Source: Brasenia schreberi | Lineage: Eukaryota; Streptophyta; Magnoliopsida; Nymphaeales; Cabombaceae | DNA length: 64,000 bases | Reading direction: 5' to 3' | Assembly: GCA_036023115.1 (NCBI GenBank) | Contig: JAYKKT010000074.1 | Location: 13,997,501 to 14,061,500, forward strand | Part shown: piece after piece, positions 1 through 10,329 of the stretch | Position numbering within the stretch: position 1 is the stretch's first letter | Layout of the letters: each line of letters opens with the position of its first letter | Position numbers and translations under genes: made by a program | The notes under the pieces: generated by a model | Databases searched by the model: none | The model's input: only the letters and a program-made list of their open reading frames with translations | What the model was told of the DNA's origin: nothing

Positions 1-3000
1 TACGCCCTGGGACCCTTATAAAGGCTCCCGTGCCAACCGAAACCCGCGATTTTTCGCAGGTTTCTTCTCAACTTTTGGGTTCATCAAGCTCTCTAAGAGT
101 CGGTTTTCGCCTCATTGGTGTTCAAAGCTCCAAAATCATGCCCTACGATGTCCGTGCAAGCCTCCAAACTCGGATTTAGGTATATTTTTAATGTTTTTTC
201 CAATTTTTTTTTATATTTGTTGTTTTTTGTGTTATTTCATTTTTTTTTGAATGACAAAATATGAAGTTATTAAGTGTGTGTATACGATTTTTATTGCATT
301 CATGAAGTGGGAGACACTCCATTTGAGTGTTATTTGAAGATTGGAGATTTACGAAGTGCTTTTATTTTCAGGTTTTTGTTTGAATTAAGATACTCCATTG
401 AGATGGCAGGAAGGGGTGGTAGAGACTCCCATTATCGGTCTGATGATCCGGCATGGCAGTGGGGTATACCAGTTGAGGGTTCCAGGTTAAAAATTAGATG
501 CTTATTTTGTGAAAAGGTGGTTAGTGGTGGAATTTCAAGGTTGAAACACAACCTAGCAAGAACCAAGAAAGAAGTTGCTCCATGCACAGGCAGAGTTAGA
601 AGTGTGCCAGAAGGTATTAAATGGCAATGCTTGCAGATGATTGAGAGCATACAGGAAAGGAGACAACAAAAGGATGATTTCTAGATGTGTGAAGAAGTTG
701 ATGATGCTACTGTCACTGGAGTTGGATTCACTGATAGTTTGCCTTCATATGCTAGAACAGAGATTGGTAGTTGCAGTTCGCGAGCACCTAGCAGGAGAAA
801 GAGGGTTGCAGCTGAAGACTTTGGAGGTGGCAGAAGAGGAAGTTCAGGAAGGAGTAGAGGAAGAACTTCTTCTACCATACATTCGTTCTTTCCTCCTTCC
901 ACTACACCTGTTGCTCAACCTAGAATTCGTGCTGCTATGGCTTGAGAACAACTGCATGATCAGGCAGACCTTGTAGTGGGAAGATGGTTTTATTTGTAGT
1001 GGGGAGATGGTTTTATGATGCATGCATTCCATTTAATGCAGCAAACAATTTTCATTTTCAAGCAATGGCATATGCAATTGCTAACATTGGTCCAGGATAC
1101 AGGATGCCCTCTTATCAGAAGTTGAGAGAGAAGATATTAGATCAGACCGTCATTGAACTGCAATAATACTGTTCGACTTTGAGACAGTCGTGGAAGGAAA
1201 CGAGATGCACTAACATGGCAGATGGATGGACCGATAGGCGAGGAAGGACATTGCTAAACTTTCTTGTATATTGTCCTAAAGGACTCATGTTTTTGAGATC
1301 TCTAGATATGTCAGAGGAGAGGCATACTGTAGAGATCCTACGACAGGAATTTGATAAGGTTATACAGGAGGTTGGGCTAGAAAATGTAGTCCAATTGATT
1401 ACAAATAATGCAGCTAACTACAAAGCAGTTGGGAAGGAGTTAGCTGATATTTATGAGACTTTCTACTGGACACCATATGCTTCCCATTGTTTAGATCTCA
1501 TCCTCGAGGACATTGGTGAGATGGATGAAATAAAGGCAGCAACTAGTGTTGCCAAGATATTACAAAATTCATTTACAACCATGCATTTATTTTGTGTATG
1601 ATGAGGAGATACACAGAAGGTGCAGAGCTTCTTCGCACAGCTGCAACTCGGTTTGCAACAAACTTCTTATCTGTACAGAGTATTGTGAGACAGAAACAAG
1701 CTTTAAAGAGAATGTTTTCCTCAGATGAGTGACAACAATTTGCAGAGTTGCCTCAAAACAGAAGGAATAGAAAGTTGAATGAGATTGCAGAAACAGTTTT
1801 TAGAAGTTCATTTTGGAATGCATGTGTTAGATTATTAAAAATTACCTGTCCTTTAGTGAAAGTTTTGAGATTGGCTGACAGCGAGGAGAAACCATCTATG
1901 GGCTACCTTTATGAAGCCATGGACAGGGCAAAAGAAGCGATCATAAATAACTTTAATGGAAAAAAGAGAGATTATGTGCCCGTGTGAAAAATAATTGATA
2001 GTATATGGAATAAACAATTACATCAGCCTCTTCATGCAGCAGCCTATTCTGAGGCAACTCTGCAAATTGTTGTCACTCATCTGAGGAGAACATTCTCTTT
2101 AAAGCTTGTTTCTGTCTCACAATACTCTGTACAGATAAGAAGTTTGTTGCAAACCGAGTTGCAGCTGTGCGAAGAAGCTCTGCACCTTCTGTGTATCTCC
2201 TCATCATACACAAAATAAATGCATGGTTGTAAATGAATTTTGTAATATCTTGGCAACACTAGTTGCTGCCTTTATTTCATCCATCTCACCAATGTCCTCG
2301 AGGATGAGATCTAAACAATGGGAAGCACATGGTGTCCAGTAGAAAGTCTCATAAATATCAGCTAACTCCTTCCCAACTGCTTTGTAGTTAGCTGCATTAT
2401 TTGTAATCAATTGGACTACATTTTCTAGCCCAACCTCCTGTATAACCTTATCAAATTCCTCTCGTAGGATCTGTGCAGTGTGCCTCTCCTCTGACATATC
2501 TAGAGATCTCAAAAACATGAGTCCTTTAGGACAATATACAAGAAAGTTTAGCAATGTCCTTCCTCGCCTATCGGTCCATCCATCTGCCATGATAGTGCAT
2601 CCTGTTTCCTTCCACGATTGTCTCAAAGTCGAACAGTATTGCTGCACTTCAATCACGGTCTGATCTAATATCTTCTCTCTCAACTTCTGATAAGAGGGCA
2701 TCCTGTATCCTGGACCAATGTTAGCAATTGCATCTGTCATTGCTTGAAAATGAAAATTGTTTGCTGCATTAAATGGAATGCATGCATCATAAAACCATCT
2801 CCCCACTACAAGGTCTGCATGATCATGCAGTTGTTCTCAAGCCATAGCAGCACGAATTCCTGACTGAGCACCAGGTGTAGTAGAAGGAGGAAAGAACGAA
2901 TGTATGCTAGAAGAAGAAGCTCTTCCTCTACTCCTTCTTGAACTTCCTCTTCTGCCACCTCCAAAGTCCTCAGCTGCAACTCTCTTTCCTCTGCTAGGTG

Positions 3001-3787
3001 CTCGCGAACTGCTACTACCAATATCTGTTCTAGCATCTGAAGGCAAACTATCAGTGAATCCAACTCCAGTGGCAGTAGCATCATCAGCTTATTCACACAT
3101 CAGGAAATCATCCTTTTATTGTCTCCTTTCCTGTATGCTCTCAATCATCTGCAAGCATTGCCATTTAATACCTTCTGGCACACTTCTAACTCTGCCTGTG
3201 CCAGAAGGTATTAAATGGCAATGCTTGCAGATGAGAGTCTCTACCACCCCTTCCTGCCATCTCAATTGAGTACTTTAATTCAAATAAAAAACTGAAAATA
3301 AAAGCACTTCGTAAATCCCCCAATCTTCAAATAACACTCAAATCGAGTGTCTCCCACTTCATGAATGCAATAAAAATCGTATACACACTTAATAACTTCA
3401 TATTTTGTCATTCAAAAAAGAAAACCGAAATAACACAAAAAACAATAAATATAAAGGAAAAAAATGGAAAAAAACATTAAAAATATACCAAGATCCGAGT
3501 TTGGAGGCTTGCACGAACACCATAGGGCACGATTTTGGAGCTTTGAACACTAAGGAGGCGAAAACCGTCTCTTAGGGAGCTTGAGGAACCAAGAGGAGAG
3601 AGGAAAAACGCGAAAAATCGCGAGTTTCAGTCGGCCCGGGACCCTTTATAAGGGTCCCAGGGCGTACGATATAGGCGATACGGGCCGTATCACACAATAC
3701 GGTGCGATACGCCCGCACCTGCGATACGGACCCCCGTATCGTATCGTGGTGGCCCACGATACGATACGATGCGATACGGACAACACT
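1..3787. repeat. Very large inverted repeat, arms about 1.75 kb, loop about 295 bp
   Basis: Positions 1-1754 (plus) match the reverse complement of about 2049-3665. The innermost pairing is TGCAGAGTTGCCTCA near 1740-1754 with its complement near 2049-2063. The outer arm continues to the family terminus at about 3787, while its partner lies left of the window. Both arms carry the same derived differences from the intact element: Asp to Asn in the ITDNAANY motif and the same 1-bp deletion in the codons after KAAT. This points to duplication of one already mutated copy, or to gene conversion between the arms, rather than two independent insertions. The inverted arm also has a BED-finger deletion absent from the plus arm. 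Confidence 0.9.
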
Positions 3788-4252
3788 CCTTTTGAACACA
3801 TTCATACAAAGAAGCGCAACAGGTTGGAACACAAAAGACTAAATGATTTAGTTTATATTAGTTGTAACATGCGCCTTGTTGTATTACTTTCAAATTTTCA
3901 ATTCAATATTGTTTAACTTCAGTCTTCAATTGTTAATATTATTTACTAATTGTTTACCTTTGTTTGTCGTAGGCAATTAAAAAAAGTAAATAGAGAAGAA
4001 AGTCAGTTCGATCCAATAAGTTTGGATAATTTTGATATATTAGAAGATTAGGTTATGAAAGACACTGAAGAAAATGCCTTCCTAATTGAAGAAGACGTTG
4101 CTTGGATTAATTTGGAAGGAGCGCAACAACAACATCAAGGAGATGAAGAATTTGATTTCTAAGAAGAAAGTGTCGTTGATGATGATGAGGAGGATCTATA
4201 ATAAGGAGAAGATGAAGATTATTTAGTTGATGATCCTGATTACAATTTATAA
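403..4252 (+). pseudogene. hAT transposase pseudogene (BED finger, DUF659, C-terminal fragments)
   Basis: Starting at the ATG matching the intact family member (MAGRGG), the reading frame encodes a BED-type zinc finger (C-x2-C, then the SRLKH region), a basic Ser/Gly/Arg-rich linker and a DUF659/RNase H-like segment with the ADGWTD motif. It is broken repeatedly: a Gln codon became TAG near 684, Ser became TGA near 944, Gln became TAA near 1164, a 1-bp deletion near 1550 shifts the frame (the intact copy reads TECCQD), and a roughly 21-bp tandem duplication lies at 972-1014. The second catalytic-type Asp (ITDNAANY in the intact copy) is Asn. The centre is replaced by the inverted block at 2049-3787. 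Pieces of the C-terminal dimerisation exon (from 3788) and of the acidic last exon (about 3973-4252, with stops) follow. No functional protein is expected. Confidence 0.9.
3146..3233. repeat. Perfect 36-bp inverted repeat replacing the BED-finger coding segment
   Basis: Bases 3146-3181 are the exact reverse complement of 3198-3233, with a 16-bp loop. Compared with the intact copy (41880-42045), the segment encoding the BED zinc finger is missing here. The junction is filled by this short inverted copy of neighbouring sequence, a pattern typical of template switching during break repair. Confidence 0.9.
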
Positions 4253-4519
4253 AATGTAATTGTCTGTAATCTGTATTTCATTTTTTGGATTCAAAATATG
4301 TAAATTTGGATGCAATTGTTCAATGTTGAATGCTCAATCTGTACTAAACTTACAGTATATTAATTTAAAGCAATTACCAGATTTTTTTTATTTTTTTCAG
4401 ATTTTTATTAATTTTTAATGATTTTTAATTAATTTTTACATTATTTTAATATTAAAGTACGATATGCCCGTATCGTGGAGCCCAGCGATACACGATATGA
4501 TACGCGTCAGACAACACTG

Positions 4520-5102
4520 CTTTGGATGTGTGAAGGGTTATGGGCCCTATCTCTCATCAAAAAAATTAGATTTAGAAGGAATCTTCTAGTGAAATATTTT
4601 ACAGACAGTAGGGCAGCTTTGCATATTGCATCTAATCTTGTATTTCATGAAATAACCAAACATATTGAAGTCAACTGTCATTTTATTCGAGAGAAATTAT
4701 CTGCATAGATTTTTTATCTTACACGTGCGGTCAGAACAACAATTAGCTGATATATTGACTAAGCATGTTATAGCTTGCTGCTTGAAGAGAACTTTGGACA
4801 AGTTGGGAGTTATGAGTATTTAGGTCCCAACTTGAATGGCGTGTTGAAGGAAAAGGAAGAAACGGATCTTTGGTAGGAGCTCAATGGTGTAACTTTTACT
4901 TAGTAGGGGCATATTAGGAATTCAAGTTAGAAATTACTATATAGAGAAAAACCCTACACCCTAATAAAAAATATGAAAGAGAGGAGAGAGAGAGGGTGGC
5001 TGCCAAGGATGTGGCGCCGACCCTCAACCCTTTGTAAGTTTGATTTTTCATGATATGAGTGATTGTTTTTCATTATTTGCTTTATGTGTAAGTGTTTCTA
5101 CA
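4520..5102 (+). mobile_element. Ty1/copia 3' remnant: RNase H end plus probable 3' LTR
   Basis: Plus-strand translation from about 4540 to 4840 gives a decayed copia RNase H C-terminus. Motifs with family matches are the YFTDSRAALHIA region, TKHIEVNCHFIREKL, and in another frame the region corresponding to QLADILTK. Directly after it comes CCAACTTGAATGGCG, resembling a degenerate polypurine tract, and then TGTTGAAGG at 4842, a common copia LTR start. The LTR probably ends near the TTTCTACA at 5102, but no second LTR is available to confirm this. Stops and frameshifts make it non-coding. The upstream part of this copia element would lie left of the hAT insertion, outside the window. Confidence 0.75.
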
Positions 5103-5357
5103 GTGTTCACAATGAAATCAACTGACAACATGAACCATAGGCACATGGAATTAACACAGATCAGGAGAGGAATAAAGAATCAAATTTGTCTTCAAGCTCA
5201 AAATTTATGAAGCATCATTTGACCGATTGGCTCCCCTCATATTGAAAGTTGTCATAAAGAGTGTCTTCACGGCTAATCTAAGTTGGTTGTCTTAGAGAGA
5301 TGCGGTCATGAAAAATACAAATGTGATAGACAATGGAAAGAAAAACCCATAACCTAT

Positions 5358-6078
5358 GTCACACAGGTGCGGGTGCGGGTGTAGGATACGGCAAATTTCA
5401 AAAATTTTGGGTGCAGCGACACGGCTAGGGTATATAATATTATATATTATATATAATATTCAAGCTACATAAATCAATCATAATATAACTAGTATTTGCT
5501 AATTTTGGGTGCACGTAGGTATCAATTAGCAAGTTTCCTCATAATGATCTCAAACTTAGAATGATTTTACGAGCTGCAAAATATCCAAGTTATGGATTCA
5601 AAGAGTTTCCAAATCTTTTGTAGGATATAGCATATACTAGTATTTGTGCTAGGATCCACCAGTGATGTCATACTCTTATGTTCTATTAGTCCGACAATGT
5701 TCCTGGCCTTCAAATGTGTTTGGTGACAGAGATTATTCTATGCAAAGGCATACAGTATGGAGTCAAGAATCCAATGAGATTGAGAAATAAGAAACCAATT
5801 GTCCACACCCAAAATCATTCAAGCTAATATTGTATACATCTACAATAGCAAGTACACAACTTTATATTAAAGCAAAACACATAAATGATAAACAACTACT
5901 AATTTCATCATAATACACAAATCAATCTTTATTATCGAGACCCATTTATCTGTGAGTTACAAAAAAAAAATTGTGTTTTTTTTGCCATGCCGCACCGACA
6001 CGGTGTCGGTGTCGGTGTCGGTGTCGCAACAATGTCGAGGTCGACACTCCACCCCTTAGAAGTGTCGGTGTGACTTAG
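5358..6078. mobile_element. Non-autonomous DNA element with GTCACAC ends and 12-bp flanking repeats
   Basis: The 721-bp segment begins GTCACAC and ends near GTGTGACTTAG, so its termini are inverted. It is flanked by an exact 12-bp direct repeat CCCATAACCTAT at 5346-5357 and 6079-6090. Each end carries G/C-rich short repeats: GCGGGTGCGGGT on the left and tandem GTGTCG units near 6000-6028 on the right. The interior is AT-rich with no reading frame. The duplication length does not match hAT (8 bp) and is longer than the usual Mutator-like 9 bp, so the superfamily is uncertain. Confidence 0.7.
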
Positions 6079-6257
6079 CCCATAACCTATACAAAGATTT
6101 TATATTTGAAACCTCCAGATAAACTCATGACCATGAACTCCTAAATTTTCCTCAAAGATTCACACAGCAACAGCTCTCAAAACGATAGGCATCATTAAAT
6201 TTAAGTAGCTTACTTAAAATATGAACCCATAAGTTTAGCCTCAAATTTTACTTTCAC

Positions 6258-6559
6258 ATTCTAAAAGCACATTTAGCAAATCATGTAAATACATGAACTA
6301 TTTGAAATGTATGCTTTGGTTTTCATAACTCCCCCCATGTAAGGGATCACCCTTGCATGACAGGTCCTAATCCCCGATAAAGAAGGAGGATTGTGTTGGA
6401 CTTCTGACAGCCAACGTAAAATTTTGTTGGAATTATTTATCATGGATTCTATAAATTATAATAGGGCTTTGTGGAAACAATGAATCCATGTATAGCCAAC
6501 CCCAACCCCATCTAGTATGGGAAAAGGCTTAGTTGTTGTATTCTAAAAACACATTTGCA
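6258..6559 (+). mobile_element. SINE-like element sharing its 3' tail with the RTE LINEs
   Basis: The segment ends with the shared tail CATCTAGTATGGGAAAAGG then CTTAGTTGTTG, also seen at the 3' ends of the LINEs at 37442 and 58773. Its body (from about 6335, CCCATGTAAGGGATCACC) matches the SINE at 62904-63098. Nearly matching direct repeats of about 20 bp flank it at 6258-6278 and 6540-6559 (ATTCTAAAAGCACATTT versus ATTCTAAAAACACATTT), consistent with an old target-site duplication. No clear pol III A and B boxes remain. It lies downstream of the last visible CPSF100 exon, probably inside that gene's next intron. Confidence 0.75.
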
Positions 6560-7003
6560 TTAACCGGTGACTGGACTTCCACAGGAAGCTGTGAATTCTA
6601 ATGACAAGATTCCACTTTTTCAAGCAAAGGCACGTGAAATGCAAAAGCCTGCTATTTTTCATTCCAACTGAAAGACTTCAACCCTCAAAAGTTGTCATTC
6701 CAAGCCACAAAGTAGGGTCTCTCTCTAATCCGTATCACATATTTCAAAGCAACAGTAGTCGTGGGTTATCTCACCTGCGACTGCAGTGTAACCAAAAATT
6801 TGCTCAAGATTAATCAAGACAGCAGACAGAAACTGGCTTCCACAAAAGAAGAAATTGCAGACAAACTGCTAGTTATAAAGAAACTTCATCATGTCATTCA
6901 AGCAAAGCAAAAGAAGCAAGAAAACCACTCTACCAGCGAATATAATGTAGAGATGTCTCCAGCACGCAAAATATATTCCAATGGCCCAGTAAAGGAGAAT
7001 TAC

Positions 7004-9068
7004 CTAACAATTCTTGATCCCTTTGACGTCTGTATGGCTGATTATTCAGAGCATTATAAGCATCTGTAATCAACACAGCTGGGCGCACAAAGGATCCCAG
7101 AACAGTGGCATTTAAATGCCTAATAATCACGAATGTGATGGTCAGATACCAATTCAAACACAAAAGGTATGCAACATTGATGGGAATCATTAAAAAGTAT
7201 AGACCTCTCTTTCCGATGGTTATAGTCAACAGCGTACACTACATCTTCCCCATCTTTAGTGATCTTCCATATTGTACCTCCCAGGAGATGCCCTGCTACA
7301 TGAGGGGCGATAACTATCCCCTCACCTTTACCTAATTAAGGACAGGTATAAGACTGAGTTTGTCCAAGTTCTCTCAACTGGAAAAGGGTATACAGCATAA
7401 GACCAACCTGAAAGATGGTAATTTTGCGAGTACGTTAACCGGGTCACATTTTGAAATGCACCATCAATGTCATCTAAGGTGAATAGTTCAAAATCTGAAA
7501 CTTGCTGGAGAAAGAAAAGTTCAGTGTTCAACTAGTTTGGCACTTGCTTCCCTTAAGCAAGGTCTCAAGTTCAAGTCTTGTGAATGGAAAAATACAGCGC
7601 TGGGAGAGCTTTATCCCCACAGTGGGCCAACCTGGCTTGAACTGCATTAGTGTGATCCTTTGGGCTTCTACCATTGGGATATTTCAAAACTTCTCAAGGA
7701 CGCATATATTAGAATGTCCGTACAAAATATCAAATATGGCTTAATCAATTTACAAGACTAAGATGCAAAAAATGAAAATGATACTTCCCAAAGAAAAAAA
7801 AAGAGGGAAAAAGTTAGAAGATAACAGGGCCAAAAGTGCATTAGAAGATCAAGGTTAGGAAGCTGGAAAGGATTTTCCAGCGAGGGGAAGATGCCAGGTT
7901 CAAGTTGTTTTGTCCTTCAAGAAAACTAGAAATCAAATAACCATCAAGAGAAATTTTTGAAGAGGTGAGTGACAGAAAAGAAGTAGAAAAATGGTGCCAC
8001 AAGTAGTCACATTAGTAAAGGAACTTACCTTTAGAGAAAGGTAGTGATCGTACATAGTCAAGAGACCCAATCTATACACTGGTTCTGTTGCATAGACTGA
8101 AGCATTAAGGCCAAGATGTTTCATGGCATAAGGCAAGGCACCAAGGTGAAGCGTATCAGGATGTGACAATAAAACAGCATCGATTTTTGAAGACACCCTG
8201 CATGGTTATAATATGTGAGAAGTTATACATGCTTCTAAGCTACGGAGCCACAAGACCAGATATGAAATTTTGTACAGGGAAGAAATATTGAGCAAAATTT
8301 GTCAGCTGTCCAACCATAAAGTATCCACATTGGAGTATTGCAAATTCAAGTTTTCAAATCAAGCCAACGATGAAACTCTCCAAATCAGTCCAACATTTGG
8401 ACCGAACACAGCTGCAAAGAATTAATCTAATGACGTTTGAGTTATGTAAAAGAATCCCCATCTTCGCAAACCAAACATAGCCACCGCCTTGTTCAAGTCA
8501 ATAATTCAAACAGAGTGGTGCTAAAGCTTCAACAGAAATTCTTACTGGAATTTCAAGTACAGCCAACAAAAATCGCAAGAAAACCATGCTCCCCTGCCCT
8601 AAAGACAAATGCATGACATGAATAGGAAACAACGAAAGGCAAGCACTTGTCCATCTGCACAACCGAACAGAAGCATTTTCAAAGGTACCACTAACAGAAA
8701 ACGAAACGCTTGTTCAAGAATAATAGTTAAAACGAAGAATGACAAGCTATAAGGTTCTCTGAGCAACAAAGTCTTCATACATATTTCTAAGCCAAAAATC
8801 GAACTCAAAGTCCCTCAAAATTACAGTCGTCACATATAATTGTCTTGATACGAAGAACTGGGAAGCACACACAGAGTCGCAGAGAAAAAGACTGTAAAAA
8901 GAGTGAATCGTGGTTGCACCTAGAGAGCGGCTGGAGGTGATCGACGTCGAAGAAATCGTTCCAACCACAGTCGAGGAGGAAGTTGAAGTCGTCAATGGAA
9001 AGGAGGTACGCTAGGGGGCTCTCCGAGTGGACGCCACCCAGAGGCGTTATTTGCACCGACGTCCCCAT
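7004..9068 (-). CDS. CPSF100: CPSF100, cleavage and polyadenylation specificity factor subunit 2 (first five coding exons)
   Basis: CPSF100 is the catalytically inactive metallo-beta-lactamase partner of CPSF73 in the nuclear pre-mRNA 3'-end processing complex. Five exons on the minus strand join in phase: 9068-8920, 8197-8029, 7504-7408, 7331-7205 and 7119-7004, all with GT-AG borders, giving about 218 residues. The start [12 protein letters not shown] matches the family N-terminus. [14 protein letters not shown] stands where CPSF73 has its HxHxDH metal site, as expected for the inactive paralogue. [31 protein letters not shown] and [12 protein letters not shown] are further family motifs. 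The last exon ends in phase 1, as needed for the expected next codon (Asp), but that exon is not found between 7003 and 1. The remaining roughly 500 residues must lie left of the window behind an intron of at least 7 kb full of transposons, or the gene is a 5' fragment. No stop or frameshift is seen in the exons. Confidence 0.88.
7531..7680 (+). repeat. Possible tRNA-derived SINE remnant in CPSF100 intron
   Basis: The stretch contains a tRNA-like pair of boxes: ACTAGTTTGGCACTT resembles a pol III A box and TCAAGTTCAAGTCTTG resembles a B box (GGTTCRANNCC). It lies upstream of exon 3 in the intron between exons 2 and 3. No flanking duplication was identified, so this is tentative. Confidence 0.35.
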
Positions 9069-9560
9069 CCTCTGTGTGTGTGTGTGTGAGAAGCAGCAGA
9101 GCTAGGGCGCGACCTCCACTTTGGTTTTCAGCGTCGGAGAAGGCTTTAGCCCCACTGCCTATTTAGGGGACTAACGCTTCCCTCCCCTCACACGTCTATG
9201 AAGCGAAATCCTGAACTGTTGCGCAAGTTTTTGCAGAGTGCTGAGAAGGTTTCCAAGTACAATTGTCGTTGTTGGTCTCTCTCTAATAAAGAAGGGAAGG
9301 TTTATGAAGCACGACTCGACGGCTGAGAGAGACTGGAACAACGTCAAAATGTTCCTCAGCATTGCACGAACAACAATACGACGTCATGAGTTCAATACCT
9401 CATGCATTGACCTCCTTCTCCCATTGTGAAGAAAGATATGCCCCTTCAATTCAATTTTGGTACCGTAACATCCGTAATGATGTCTTGGTCAATCTAACCA
9501 TTGATTCCGAAGCCGTGTGTTCAACTCTACAAGATAGTGCAAGTTTGGGTGTTACTATTC
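9069..9560 (-). promoter_or_regulatory. Upstream region of CPSF100
   Basis: This is the sequence immediately upstream of the CPSF100 start codon. It contains a (GT)n tract at about 9072-9088, directly 5' of the ATG on the minus strand, then a G/C-richer stretch to about 9180, compatible with a 5' UTR and promoter. No clear TATA box was recognised. Small open frames here have no family resemblance. Confidence 0.4.
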
Positions 9561-10150
9561 ATACTTTTTTTTTACTAAACATATATTCTTTTATCAAATT
9601 TTTTTGAAACTACCTTTTTCCAAATTTCTTTTTTGGATCACCATTTTGTCAAAAAAAAAAAGACATGTTTAAACATGCACAAGACACATCTATCATTTTA
9701 ATATAATACACCTTAAACATATTTCATCATCGATTATAAGAGGAATGTGGTTTAGTAGCATCATCTTTAGGATAAAAACATACAAACGGTGTGTTGTTCC
9801 TCAAATAGTGATATGTCGTGGATGTATTTGTCCCTTAAGTAAAATGTGTCTCAGGCTTTCTCGTTGTCGGTCACTGATTTCTTCTTTCATCAGAAATATT
9901 CATCATTATTAATGATTTAAAGTTCTATTTTTATCAAATTTTCATGACATTTGTATTTAGATCGAGATAAATATTAAGATTGAAGAGAATAAGATTTAGA
10001 AAGAAATCAAACGATTGAGAAAGACATTAATATTAAAAGAGATTGTCAAAGAAGAAAAGATCAAGAAAGGTTGTTGGAAAGAAAGAAGTTGAAACTGATG
10101 AGAAGGAAGAGAGGAGAGAGAGAATTTGTAACAAGCTAATTTGAGATTTT
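9560..10150. repeat. Dispersed AT-rich repeat, copy 1 (pair with 13790-14410)
   Basis: Several blocks recur in the same order at 13790-14410: the TTTTTTTACTAAACATA start, an A-run followed by GACATG/GACGCA, the GCATCATCTTTAGGATAAAAACA block, CCTTAAGTAAAA, and a terminal region of GAGA-rich and AAAGAAGAAAAGAT tracts. The two copies are substantially diverged. No coding capacity or termini were recognised, so the class is unknown. Confidence 0.6.
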
Positions 10151-10225
10151 TTGGAAAATAGATGTATGCTTAGTAATTGTATGGGTTTAAAGTGCCACGA
10201 TTCATAACCAACCTTGTACCAACCC

Positions 10226-10228
<3 letters not shown>

Positions 10229-10311
<83 letters not shown>

Positions 10312-10322
10312 GTGTGTGTGTG
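10229..10322. repeat. (TA)n microsatellite followed by (TG)n
   Basis: An uninterrupted TA dinucleotide tract covers 10229-10309 and is followed by a short TG tract to about 10322. The Tyr/Ile-alternating open frame here is an artefact of this repeat. Confidence 0.95.
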
Positions 10323-10329
10323 TCTTGGT

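Larger units (their letters stand above)
1..4519 (+). mobile_element. Rearranged hAT transposon (copy A), left edge outside window
   Basis: This element belongs to the same family as the complete copy at 39240-42658. It runs in plus orientation from the window edge, enters just downstream of the GATAC-rich left end, and finishes at 4519 with the family right terminus ACAACACTG. Three blocks are visible: the 5' half of the transposase region (1-2047), an inverted copy of the family's left half (about 2049-3787, including its own left terminus ending GGACAACACT), and the normal 3' end (3788-4519). The centre of the transposase gene, from the block after residues AAAY to the start of the C-terminal dimerisation domain, is missing. 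The 8 bp after the right end are CTTTGGAT; the matching left duplication is outside the window. The right flank is copia sequence, so the element probably landed in a retrotransposon. Confidence 0.9.

Noticed and set aside
3572..3916. Overlapping 86- and 111-codon frames
   Set aside because: They fall on hAT leader and terminus sequence, and GTATC-rich repeats yield Arg/Tyr/Asp-rich peptides by chance.
6930..7229. 99-codon minus-strand open frame
   Set aside because: Reads through two CPSF100 exons and the intron in mixed frames; the spliced model explains it.
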